DNA of 64,000 bases from positions 248,001 to 312,000 of the forward strand of contig JAHRBC010000001.1 of NCBI GenBank assembly GCA_022702545.1, written 5' to 3'. Position 1 is the first letter of the stretch, and every line of letters begins with the position of its first letter. The position numbers and the translations under genes are program-made. Below, piece after piece: positions 1-11,690 of the stretch. This stretch comes from Phycomyces nitens (lineage: Eukaryota > Mucoromycota > Mucoromycetes > Mucorales > Phycomycetaceae). The notes beneath the pieces were generated by a model. It was not told the origin of the DNA, ran no database searches, and was given only the letters and a program-made list of their open reading frames with translations.

Positions 1-257
1 CTCTTTTTTTTTGTTGGAAATCTAAAGAAAAAAAATTGGGTTTGCTTATAAATCTCTCGCTGATCTGAATGGGAAAAGAAATGGTATGGCAAGAGAATAA
101 TATAAATGTGATATTGTTATATTATTTGGGCAAGTTCAAGTGCCATTGTTGCTATACAAAAGGGGGTCTGCAGTGTGTCCAATCTTATTTATACAATCCA
201 TACCCTCAACCGAGTTTTATGCCTGTCATGAGCTCATATTTGGAAATTCACAGCGTC

Positions 258-265
258 TATAAATA
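258..265 (+). promoter_or_regulatory. TATA-box-like element upstream of P450 gene
   Basis: TATAAATA lies 60 bp before the P450 start codon. Spacing and sequence fit a fungal TATA element. The surrounding 5' region has a CAT/ATC-rich stretch (about 286-306) but no other site I can name. Confidence 0.4.
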
Positions 266-324
266 TTTGACTTTGGGTCCTATTTGTCATCATCATCATA
301 ATCATCATTTGAATCTTTCACACA

Positions 325-2171
325 ATGTCCCTTCAAGAAATATGCTCAAAATATGTCCTTTCAATCGCCAAAAATCACCAGAAATCACGTCTCATAACGT
401 ATTCTACCGTCTTGGTTTTGTTGTATATGGCATACCGCAAAATCAGCAAATCCGTTCGTCCACCAAAGGGACTCTCTCACATTTCCCATATTCCTTACTT
501 TCCGTACATGTATTCTGTGTTCAAAAAAGAAGACACGATAACCCGCAACAAGCGCTTTGCAAATAAGCTGTTTGAGAGTCCGGAAAGCAATGGTTTATAT
601 GTGGTAGGTCATCAAGGCTCTGGATAAACAAAAGCAAGCAGGATTCATGTTTATCGATTCAGCGTCCAAATTACATTGGCTGGGAGGTTGCGGTGACGAG
701 ACCCGAAGATGTAAAGAAGCTGTTGTTTACAAACAACACCTTTACCAAGGTTGACTATGCATCTGGCATCGAAGGCACAATTCTTTCAAAGTTCTCGCGA
801 GGGCCAAATCTCGTGTTCGCAACCGGGGCGCACTGGAAAGCTCAGCGTATGGTTGCAAATCCAGCTTTCCATCGATCAGCACCTGCCAAGCTTTTTGGTA
901 CCTTGACAAAGAAGCTGTTTAGAGTGATGGACGGCCGGGATAACAAGACGTTTGACATCACGGAACTCATGGAGGCTTGGGCACTAGATGCTATTGGGCT
1001 TGCTGGATTTGGTAAACTGACATGATATGGCTCTGGTGGCCATTTTAGCCCAAAATATATCCGTAAACTGGCTGGCTAACCCATTTTTCTAGACTTTGAC
1101 TTTAATGCAATTGAACAGCCTGATTCGCCTTGGGTGTCTATTTATGAAAAGGTCGACAAGGCTTTGGTGCACCCGTTTCATGCATTCTTTCCAAAGGCTG
1201 ACCAGTACCTTTTATGGATGATGCCGGATAGAAAACAAGCCCACAAAGACCTCGATGTGTTCTTGAAGATGATTGACAATGTCATTATTTCAAAACAGAA
1301 ATCCCTGCGTGAAAACAAGTCAAATGAAAATTTAGAAAACAGCGAAAAGGACCTCTTGACATTGATGCTTGAAAGCGAACAAGGTAACACTCTATCAGCC
1401 ATTGAACTTCGGGTAGGTGTATCAAGTGATTTGCTGCAAAGAAAAAAAAACATTGAACCAAAGGCCCCTTTTTTTTAGAGTAACATGTGCGTATTTTTTG
1501 CGGCCGGGCATGAAACGACAGCAAATGCGCTTTCATTTGCCATTTATTTCATGGCTCTTTATCCCGATGTTCAGAGAAAGGCCAGAGAAGAAGCTTATAA
1601 GATTCTTGGGGACGCACAAGAAGATATAATTCCTACCATTGACCAAACAAAGTCAATGGAGTACATAAATGCTGTGATTAAAGAGACCCTTCGTTCACAT
1701 AGCCCGGGTCTGAGTACCTTTGCTCGCCAGGCCACAAAGGATACCGAGCTTGGGGGCGTTTTGATTCCCAAAGGTACCATGGTTACTATTGATATATTCA
1801 GTTTGCATCGCAACCCAAACGTATGGAATAATCCTGAAGTTTTTGATCCTGAACGCTTTATGCCTGGTGGCGAGGCAGAAAAGCAACCAAACAGTGGGTT
1901 ATCTTGGATCCCTTTCAGCACCGGTGCTCGACAGTGCATTGGAATGAATTTTAGCTTGATTGAACAGCGTGTGATGCTGTCAATGATGTGTAAGTTGTGA
2001 TTATCTAGATATTCCAAAGTACAAAGTAGTTTATAACTCTTTATATGTATAGTGAGGAAATTTACCTGGACATTGCCCAAAGGATCAGCTCACCAAGATT
2101 ACCTGCACACCATAAACCTGGTTATTGCTGATGCCATGGACCTCTATATCAATTTTGAAAGATTGTATTGA
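325..2171 (+). CDS. Cytochrome P450 monooxygenase
   Basis: Haem-thiolate monooxygenase, probably ER-anchored by an N-terminal hydrophobic segment (about residues 22-37) followed by a proline-containing hinge. Exons 325-603, 663-1011, 1093-1412, 1479-1989 and 2053-2171 join in frame to 525 aa, the usual size for the family. Visible landmarks are the I-helix oxygen-binding motif AGHETT (about residue 325), the K-helix ExxR as KETLR (about 385), the PERF-type motif DPERFMPGG, and the haem-binding loop FSTGARQCIGMNF with the axial Cys near 469. All signature residues are present, so the gene looks functional. The substrate cannot be read from sequence. The spacing and the lack of partner genes do not suggest a metabolite cluster. 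The start was chosen because it gives the membrane anchor and follows a TATA element by 60 bp. Confidence 0.96.
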
Positions 2172-3581
2172 TATCACTGCAATTGCTTTCTTAAAAAAAA
2201 CCAATTTGGTCGACATCACAAAACTGAAATGAATTCAGAACCACATTTTCATTATTTTTCATTGGTTATAAATTAAAGTCCTTGAATGACCAGGAAAGGA
2301 CTGATGGGTGCTCTTGATTACTGGAACCTTTGATTGATGAGGTCGATTATACCAGCCGAAATTAATCCTGAATAGTGCCTATTAACAATGGCAACTATAG
2401 GAGAGTGGCCATGGTAGCTTTAGTTTGCCAATGTCCATTACTTTAAATATGGAATTATTATGGTGCTTTTCATGTATATGTATATATCTAAAGTCGCTGC
2501 TTCTTCGTGTGTATTGATGGCTATGGGATGACTGTGTTTTTCTCATTGTCCTTTTTATTATTACATCAAAGATCCCGGTATGTTATCAAGTCGACTCCTG
2601 AATTGTGTCCAAAGTTCATCAATTCACCCCTTGTTTCCCTTGGTGCTACCCTCGCATCAAGCTAAATTGGTCATGATTAAGCTAAGCGAGAACAGGTGGC
2701 GTAGTTGTAGTGTATTTGAGAGTGGCATATAATATATACTCAATTTTAATCCAACAATTGTAGCTTGGAATTAAAGACAGTATCAAGTCTTGGACTTTGG
2801 TCGAAAAACAAGTGTTTGTTTTATGTAAAGAAATCCATTGAGAATTAGCTATTTTGCGCAGAAATTAAGCATTTATTGAATGTTTATAGATCAGCCTCAG
2901 GATAATCTAGATACTTTTAATCAAATATGATTTATACAAGCTTTATTAATCATTTAAAACTGTGGCTATTCAGATGTGTGGTGGGCTTATAAACTGGAAA
3001 TATGGTGTTAATAAAAGATTTATAAATATTTTTAATATTATATACGTTTTCGTATCGATTGTCAATAACAAATTCATTGTCTTGTATTTCTGTATGTTAT
3101 AGTTTGAATATTTTGGTAATATGGTCCATTGTACACATGGCTTATGAATTAAAGCGAATAATATTGGCATGCCAGGTGATATGCATGCGTCCAATATATT
3201 GTCCTACCAAGCTACATAGTCCTGCCTACATGGCAATTCTGGTTGGAGCTTAAATGGGTCAAATCTAGTCTGTATACCCAATATCCTACCTGGTCTATTA
3301 CAGCCATGGGTACATTATAAAGAATCTTCTTGTTTTTTCTTAAAGAGACCTGTTCAGTATCCACCTTGGACAGCAAAAAAAGAAGGATTAATGTCAAAGA
3401 GCTTGTCGGAAACGCATCTCTTTATTTTTTGTGACGCAAAATTCAATTTTTATTTTTATTTTTTTAAAAAAAAGTACACGAATCTTATGATTTCAACAGG
3501 AATCTATCAATTCTCAACAACCTTGGTTTCTCATTTCATTTTTGATCATAATTCACACACCTTATCATTATTGCCAGTACA
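2172..3581. other. Intergenic, no supported gene
   Basis: AT-rich spacer between two + strand genes. The ORFs here are short, lack splice-linked partners and show no recognisable motif. I see no RNA gene. Confidence 0.6.
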
Positions 3582-5438
3582 ATGACTCACACAAAGCAAA
3601 ACACATCGACAAATCTAAAAATGCCTTTTGAATCAGCACGCACGGAATCTATACCGAATCAATCTCTCATGAGAGCAAGAGAAATGACTTTTAATCTCAA
3701 AGATCGCGCAGGGTTTGAATTGCTGTGAGTGATGGATTGGATTGGATTGGAATCCTCTATTTTATATATATATATAAAAAGGCTAATGATAACAATAATC
3801 CAGAAATCTAGTAGAATCTCATGAGGAATGGTCAAGTAAAATAAGCCAGATTAAGAAACGTACATTGATGGCCCTTGAGAATGAAGATCCAGATTACGTG
3901 CTCCAAGGTAAACAATTACTTGGTTCTAGGAATCAGCCTAATTAACAATTATAATAATGTAATTGACATCCTTTTTTTTGTTGGTAGCTGAACTGGAGAC
4001 GGAGGCTACAGAAACAAAAGAGACCGCAGACAAGAGGTAATAGATTACATACGTGTTTTCGTGAAGAGATAATTAAAGATCTGACAAATAGTTTGAAAGA
4101 AAAGGCATACATCACATTTACACATATCGACAACTGCCTAAGAGAAAATAACTTGGGACCTGAAGAAGCAGCAAGAATTATGGAGAGACTATTGCAAAAC
4201 TTTGGAAACTCAATCTCATCGTCTGTCGACCCAAATATGAACAGCATCTCTACTAAATTAGAAGCTGTCTCAAAGGAGAAACTCGACAAGACCAAGCTTG
4301 TTGAATTCAAACAAGAGATAGCGAATGTGGAAAAGGCATTGGATCCTCTAAATAATGAGACACTTATAGGAATGGAACAAGCAAACACAAAGGCTTTAGA
4401 GATATTGGAGGCCAATTCGGCTCAACTAAAGAATTCGGAAGAATACATCTTGAATCACATAGCCGAGGCAGCAACAGAGGCCACTATTGATGAGGTAGAT
4501 ACCATGGCAGGAAAATTGAAGGAGACCGATGAACAAGTCAAAGAAAATAATAGAAACAAAGCAGCCATGGATGTCCTTGATCACCACATGGGACAATCAA
4601 GGATAATCAAAGAACTGCGTGCCAATATTGAAGCGAAAAATATATTCCAAAGTCCACTTGAAGTAAACAAGTGGAAGGTAGAGACCGAAAGATTGAGAAC
4701 AGAGATAGAAGACCAACAAAATAATCAAAAAGAGATTGAAAAGACAGTTGAGGTCATTCAATCAAAAAGTACGACCCAACAACATTCACCGCCTGAAAAC
4801 TTAAAGAAGTTGGAAGATGGTCTCCAAGTACTCACAAAAGCGCTTCGTCTGACTGAATTGGACGCCTTCCGAGCAAATCTCAAGATAGAAGATGGCTCTG
4901 AAGCATCAGACGACAACCCCAAAACTCCTCAAAAACGATCAAGGTCTCCTACCAAAGACGATCACACAGCCAAAAGAAGACTGGACAAGATCCAAGACAA
5001 ACAAAACGATCTCTTGTCTTTTCTCAAAGATCGTTCTGAAGGCGTCTTGGAGACAGGATTTCCGCGGAACATAGAGAATGTATTCCAGCAGTATAATGAA
5101 GTGTTAAGGTACATGATACTCTTGCCATTGATTCCAAGTCATCTAATAATATCCTTGTATAAAGTAACCATGAAACAATACTTGGCTATCTGATGAACCC
5201 TGTGGAGGCCCATCAGCATACCCCAAAGGAAGCATTACAAGAAGCTACGGGGGTTCTTAGTGCCAATAGAGCTGCAGATAATACCATGCCATCAGTTTCT
5301 CCTGCAATGTTAAGAGCCTTGAGAAAATTTACTGATAAAGCAGTTGGAAATGCTAATGACCAAATGTGGTCAAAAGTAAGGAAGATCGAAAAAGAGGTTC
5401 TGATGATAGATAGGAATAATAAAGAAAAGCAAAAATGA
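3582..5438 (+). CDS. Coiled-coil protein of unknown function
   Basis: I do not recognise this protein. Exons 3582-3724, 3804-3907, 3988-4036, 4092-5108 and 5165-5438 give a continuous 528-aa reading frame; all borders are GT-AG and all phases agree. The product is charged and helical: long stretches rich in E, K, Q, N and L with heptad-like spacing (about residues 60-340) suggest coiled coil. A short basic segment, KRSRSPTK (about 370), could be a nuclear localisation or phosphorylation site. No transmembrane segment or catalytic motif is visible. The start ATG is the first in a frame that splices cleanly; a downstream Met in exon 1 is possible. It could be a structural or chromosome-associated protein, but nothing in the sequence proves that. 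Confidence 0.72.
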
Positions 5439-6812
5439 AAAGCAGAGCAGGGAGAGATAATAGTTCACCTCAATCCTGATACCCCAGTTTTACTTTGTTC
5501 AATAAATACTATTGCTATGGGAATGAATTGGATCCCCAAGATATACCAGTTTGAATTGAGTTTTTGAGGGGTAAAAAAAATGGAGAATAATGTAGCATGT
5601 CTTAATATTTTGTACACCTTTGCCTTTAGAGAACCTAAGGAAAGCCAAGATGTATCTGATACTGTGTTCGGTATCTTTACTTGGCTAGATGGTTCTATTT
5701 TATCCACCCTAGGGAACTTGCTACTGTAGTGCATATTTGGGTAGACTGGTATTCACCAACATTAATATCAAGGAGCGTCGATTATTGAAAGGTAGAGACA
5801 TGCTGAAAACCAGCTTTTAACAGCCTTTCTTTTGTATCTGGCCCTATGGTTGCCTTGCTTCCTTCTTCTGTTTTTGTTCTCTTTTAAAACAGCCTTTACT
5901 TTCTACTTGTGTCTATATGATATCTTTTATACATGACATTTTACTTTTGCAATCCTTGTATTTGTTACTGTACATAGCTCTATACTCTTTGTACAAGTCC
6001 AAAAGTCTTGTATAAACCTATTTTTCTCTCAAGAAGTAAGACCTGTCTTTTCAAGTAGATCAATACATTTTTCCTACAGAAAAGAAAGGGGTTATTCTCA
6101 CAATGATACACAAGGATTACCAAGCCTTGTTGTACAAAAATGCATATTCTAACAAACGCTTATTTCAGGGTACAACATAAAAGCCATTTGAAATGGGATC
6201 AAAGGCCTACCATAGTGAAGACCTTTACAATAAACAAAGCGCGGCTTGGAGAGCTAATACCAAATCCTCGGTTGTTATTGAGTCGGAAATGTCTCCATAA
6301 ATCAAAAAAGGGCTTGCTCCACTCTTTATATAAAAATAATTACTGTTATCGATAACTCTCGCACACTGCTATCTTGGCATAAATGTTTACTGTCACCGCC
6401 CTCATTATAGACTACTAAAAATGAGAATAAAAGAATACCAAGGGTGTGTTTGAAAAAACTTACAGACGAATTATTCAGTTACAGTAAAGTGCTAAACAAG
6501 CCTGAATAACAATGCTCTTTTTTTTGGTTTTAACAAACGTAGCATAAGGACGCCTATCTAAAGTAGGAAGCGTATAAATAACCATTCTTCTCTTTTTCTA
6601 AATAGTATATGAGAAGTTCTTTTTTGTGACAACTGTGGTGATCTGGCTAGTAATCACCATTATACCTGGGAATTCTGAAAGTCTATATTTCCTGGTAGTT
6701 TTTAAACTATTACCTGAATATGCGGCTTAACTACTAGGAAATAAGAAAGTTTCGACTTATTATAGGTGAGTTTATTTTGGATAATATATTGTAAAGACTT
6801 GAAATTTTTTAT
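5439..6812. other. Intergenic, no supported gene
   Basis: AT-rich DNA between the 3' end of the coiled-coil gene and the 3' end of the minus-strand nuclease-like gene. A short + strand stretch near 5630-5730 stays open after a tttag acceptor-like site, but no donor links it in frame to the upstream gene. Confidence 0.55.
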
Positions 6813-8882
6813 TTATTTGTGAATAAGAGTCGGTTGAAAGAGGTGGATATAATCATGATAAATATAAGGTTTTAAAATGTCTGCTTCTTCAGCTAAGCTT
6901 GACATGATTAGGGTCTAAAGACGATGTGTAAAAATAATTAGAATTAGCCATGCATCTCTTAATCTATGTAAATTGAGCACTTTACCTTGAAAATAAGTAA
7001 ATTTTCAACAGTTTCTTCGACACTGGTGTAAGTCTCAGGCGAGCTGGGGAGTTTTAAGGTATCAACCTTATAAAACTGATAATACTCAGTGCCTTCAATC
7101 TCGAATACCATAAGGTATAGTTCAATGTCGAATCCATTGAATATTAAACCAAAAGTCATGAATTCCTTTTGGTTCTTACTCTTAAGTATTCGACCATGGA
7201 GTTGCCTTTTAAGCGTTTCCACTGTCCGGGCCCGATCCTCATTAATTAACTGGGGGGTAGTTCCCATAGGTTTGATCTCCCCGCAACCAATTTCTTGGCC
7301 GCTTGCAAGTATGATAAAATCCATTCGGATTCCTTTCGAGGCTGTTCCCCTCGGCAACATTGAGGATTTTTCCCTTTAGTATTAAATATAATTTTGTCAG
7401 CTTTACTCTCTCACGTAGTTGGTAATGTTCAAAAATGCTTACTGACCATTTGTATGACAAGACACCATTCGTAGGGAAGAGGTATTTGAATAAAGGAGAC
7501 ACATTGTCTATTGTGAACCCAATTTCACTCTTTTTGTATGGACCCTGTTTATCGTTTATAATGGTGTCCGTAATATTGCAAAGAAAGGTATTAAGGTGCA
7601 GCTGACCGGGTGTAGGCGCAGCAGGTGGATAGTATAGCTGGCTCTATTTTACTTTCTAGATCAATAAGCACCCAAGATTAGCAAAGATATATATATATAA
7701 TATTTAAGAATCCCTGTTTACTGTACCATACGCCACTCCTTTATTCTATGTACTCTTGTTCATCCAATGGGGTGGGTGTAAGTTCGTATATTTCAGGTAA
7801 AATGATATTTTCATTAATCGCTGAAATTGCCCTGTTTAAGAAAAGTGAATAAAGATATTCAGTCGGCACATTCATGAAAACTTACAGTCTCTCAAACAAG
7901 GAGCTACTACAATCATAAGTATACACTTTTTGTGTATTTGATTCGTTTATGTTGACCTCCTTCATTATCAAGATGTACTTCTTGGTTATCAATGCTTCGG
8001 TATAACCATCTGAGTCTTCGGTTTGGTATGTTTGGTCTGTCCCGTCTGTATGGAACGAATTATGCTCTTCCGATTCAAAATCTGCCACGCATGGGGGAGA
8101 ACTTGGCTGAGAAGAATCTACACCATTATGACCATCTATATATGTAATAGTATAGTTCAAGTAATGCTTAATTGTAGATACTTTTTATATTTACCTAACC
8201 TTGTCTTCTCCTTTTGTTTGAGGGAATATAAATTTTCATACTGTCATTATTGGACCCTTGTAGTTCAACATTCCCATTGTTGATATATTGGTTGACCACT
8301 ATATATATTTTTCTTTATCACTCTGCATAAAGGAAAGTAAATTAATACTCCATGCTAGCTTATAATATTCATTTAGTATTACTTTTGCGTTTACTAATGC
8401 GTCCAAATAGTCTTTCAATTCGGTATTGATATAAGGAAGATTCGCGATATCCTAGATTGCCTCTATAATTTGCTCTGATTACTTTACTGCGTGGTATATG
8501 AGCTACTTTCGCTGTTTTGCATTTTTTGAAAGATTCAAAATCACATAGGCGAAGTGGATTGTTGTCAAAGTACTCGACATTATAGTTTTGCTGGAGAGTT
8601 TGATCTTTTCATTTAGGTCTGCAATTTGCAAAAATAAATAATGTAATAACTGTATGAACAGGATTTGGAAGAAGACTGTAGTTTAGACAACTAGTCAATT
8701 GAGAGAGAGAGATAAAGAGATTTTGAGCTTATGAAAGATAGTCTTTTATTGATGACAATTGAGCACATATGTATACCTGAGAAGAAACTGATGATGCAAA
8801 GGGTTCATTCTTGCAGCCTACAGACAGAGAGCATACCTCATGATACTTGTTTAAAACGGCGGTTCAGGCGAGAATTGTCCAT
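6813..8882 (-). CDS. Hypothetical protein with E-x-K nuclease-like motif (multi-copy fungal family type)
   Basis: No single ORF covers this gene, but ten minus-strand exons join with consistent phases to 455 aa: 8882-8847, 8809-8777, 8590-8507, 8451-8349, 8298-8200, 8135-7886, 7831-7754, 7641-7447, 7373-6986 and 6914-6813. The best-preserved part (residues about 230-450) holds MDFII, then CGEIKP, giving D310, E324 and K326 in the order D-x(13)-E-x-K typical of PD-(D/E)XK nuclease folds, followed by a TFGLIFNGFDIELY strand-rich region. A basic KRRR (about 115) may be a nuclear signal, followed by an acidic Ser/Asp-rich linker. From memory, similar proteins are numerous in Mucoromycota genomes; this is not checked. 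The first two exons and the 37-nt intron between them are the weakest part of the model. It lies beside a decayed retroelement, so a mobile-element or genome-conflict origin is possible. Catalysis is inference. Confidence 0.62.
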
Positions 8883-9574
8883 TGGACACAGCAATGATAG
8901 AGAATATGTTATGACTATCTATGCCTAAACTTAAATTGATATATATATATATCTTGAAATGATTGAATAATCAAACAAACAAAAACCAAGACGGCACGAT
9001 GACTAGTGGAAATCCAGACCAAAAGACAAATATTGTTAATCAACAAGAACAAATAATTAGATGGACAACTGGACCCAATTGAATTCTTACCTTTGAGCAG
9101 ACCTGTTTAATAATCGGATTTCGGACACCCATAAATTTAAGATTTTGAGTATCTCGAGAGTTGCATATTCAAGGACAATACGCAGTAGCAAAATCCATGG
9201 CCAACAGTAACATCAAAGGTTACACAACAAACGCCCAGACCATGTCCAAAGTAAAAAAAAAACTTTAACAGAACCCACATGTTTCAATTAACGGAAAGGG
9301 CATAAATAATATCAATGCCTCCAAACCCTGTTTCAGAACCAAGTCAGACCACAATTCAGGACTCCCATGACACAAACAAGACTAGAGGTCCATGCAATTT
9401 TTCGTCAATACTCCCTGTAACAGATGTGATGGGTCCACGACCAGAAAGTCCTGTTAATTACACAATGAATGGCTGCAGATGTAGCGACAAACAATTCCAC
9501 TTGGACGAAAAAAAAAACTAGAAAAAAAGAAAAGCGGAAATAGAACGGTATTAAAAAAAACAGGCTTACAGAAC
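8883..9574. other. Intergenic, no supported gene
   Basis: AT-rich spacer upstream of the nuclease-like gene and before the retroelement relic. I cannot identify a long terminal repeat here, so the 5' limit of the relic is uncertain. Confidence 0.5.
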
Positions 9575-11690
9575 TTGGCAAAGATAGATTGTAAAGCAAA
9601 AGCACAAGATAAAGTGGCCCAATATTTATTGTCTAAACAATTGCGCAAGTTTGCTTTAGTAATAAGTAACAACAGGGTACAACCTTTTGACGTCAAAAAG
9701 GCCTTTTGGGAGTACAGAAATAAAGATGTCATTTCCTTCCTTGCTGAAATGTTAAAATCCCTGTGAGTTGGGAGTGCCAAGTGACCTAGCAAGGCATCTA
9801 GTGGATCAGAGATGGATAATAGCCCGACAAAAACAGTAGGAATAGATTATAGCATAGTAATTGACATTAGAGGACACCCGGAGATTCAAAAAGTGTAGTC
9901 AAAGCTTTGGTCGATGGTGGAGCTCTTGCGTCGGTCATGGATAAAGCTGGATTAATTCCATGCCTAAATCAATCTACCAGGATCTTGAAGTTTCCTGTAT
10001 GAACCATGGTTCATGGGAAGGTTCGATGGAGTATCAATCATCTTCTTGGGCCAATTGAAAGTGAAACACAAATATGTTGTCACCAAAAACCCCTTCAGGC
10101 CAATGATATTGGGACTAGACTTTTTGGTAAAGACCGGTGCCATTCCTTATCCAAGAAATAGAGGTTAAGGTTCAAGATTCCAGGAGATGCGAGATCCAAC
10201 CCAAGAACCATTGTTATACCCACGCACAAAGGAAATGGGCACTGAGGAGGGAAGATAGAGATTACCCAAGGATGAACGAGAGCAACAGGCCACAGTCAAC
10301 CTCATAACATCGGTGCGAATTGTGCATAGCGATAACGGGCATTTTTTTTATAGATACAGACGAGAAGATTGAGTTACAACCGGAAGAAATGAATATCAGA
10401 GAAGAGGTCTATGCCATGCCCACCTTTACTATTCCACAGAAAGCCACAATCATGGTAATAATGAATGTCAAAAAGACCTAATTAATGTAATCATTGACAT
10501 GATTATCGCCATAGTTCAAAAGGAGCCCCATGAAAATGGCTTACATTGTGTGTTTACTGCCAAAGAAGTACTAGTTTACCTGCAAATTTTTATGTACAAT
10601 ATGCTAGATAAAGAAATAGAATACCGACAAATACATCCGGTACGGAAAAAAACAAGACACGCCAATTGGTCGTGTTGCAATAATATCCCAACAGAAGAAT
10701 CAACATTGTTGAGGTAGTCAATAAAGAAGAAGAGCAGGTACAACCATCATAATATGATATCAACCTTACCCTATCAACAGGTCAGAAGAGAGCCATGGGG
10801 ATGCTGATCCAAAAGTACAGAGATATTTTTGTGTCCACCCTCCATGAGGTTGGTAAATTAAAGGCAGAGCCTTTCAGGACCATCTTTAATGAAGGAGCAA
10901 AATCAATAGCCACAGCATCGAACCCAATTCCCCATAATTGGGCTCAGTGGCTATGCCTGGTAACAGAGAGAAGGCAGGACCAAAAAAAAAAAGAGAATAC
11001 AAAAGGCGCCTACGCGGCCATAATTAATACATTGGGATGGAGTCAATATTCTCACTGTCAGCCTGGAGAAAGCGCAAGACAAAGGTGACTCGGAAGAAGA
11101 ATTCTTCAAACCGTCTAATATGAAATTATGTGTGCAAGCCCCTTCAGCTGAGTGGAAGCCTATCTCTGAGGTGCAAGAAGCAGTTATTGACACCGGAACC
11201 GCAAGTATTACTAGTGCAGCACAAATAAATTTCAGAAAACGGGCGAACAAGACGAGTGCTATCTACATTTAAATTACTAACCGATTAATCGTTGGAGCGT
11301 GTCAACTAGTTATCTAATTCCAAAAATCAATAATTTCTTCATAGTTTTCAGAGGATCCAGCTACTTACCACTGACCTATCAATGGTTAGCCGTATACAAG
11401 GAGAACATGAAGGGGCAGTACAATTCGAAGAGATGAGTAAAACTCCCGAAACACCAAATTGGTGATCGAGTACTGGTAATGAGCAGAGCCTTACATGAAA
11501 TGAGTTCATCCTCGGTTCCCAGTTGGCTGGGCCCATGTTATATACATAAGTCAGACTATACTACATATATATATACTCAAGGATCAATAACTAGTTCTCC
11601 CAGGATTGTGTCATGCAGATAATATGAAGATGTTTGTACCTCACGGACTAGGACGAGAATTACCCTAATAAAACCAATATAAAAAGTCGA
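9575..11690 (+). mobile_element. Decayed Ty3/Gypsy-type retroelement
   Basis: Order and content match a gag-pol remnant read on +. Near 9670-9760, FDVKKAFWEYRN resembles a gag/linker segment. At 9905-10165 a retropepsin-like stretch reads ALVDGGALASVMD (a DGG variant of the active-site triad region) and, in another frame, MILGLDFLVKTGAIP. At 10770-10960, LIQKYRDIFVSTLHEVGK matches the segment just before reverse transcriptase, with the RT core missing. At 11150-11210 there is an isolated AVIDTGTAS. At 11380-11640, HQIGDRVLVM and SWLGPCYIHK match the integrase C-terminal GPY/F-type module. Stops and frame changes separate the pieces, and RT/RNase H catalytic motifs are absent, so the copy is dead and internally deleted. 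No LTR pair or target duplication was found; both edges are approximate. Confidence 0.72.

Noticed and set aside
69..566. 165-aa + strand ORF overlapping the P450 start
   Set aside because: Runs through the TATA element and P450 exon 1 in another frame; composition is not protein-like.
5626..5730. Extra exon after the coiled-coil gene (tttag followed by an open stretch)
   Set aside because: No donor near the end of the last exon joins it in phase; the stop at 5438 is a sound gene end.
5465..5734. 89-aa minus-strand ORF
   Set aside because: Single short ORF, no motif, no splice partners, opposite a 3' flanking region.
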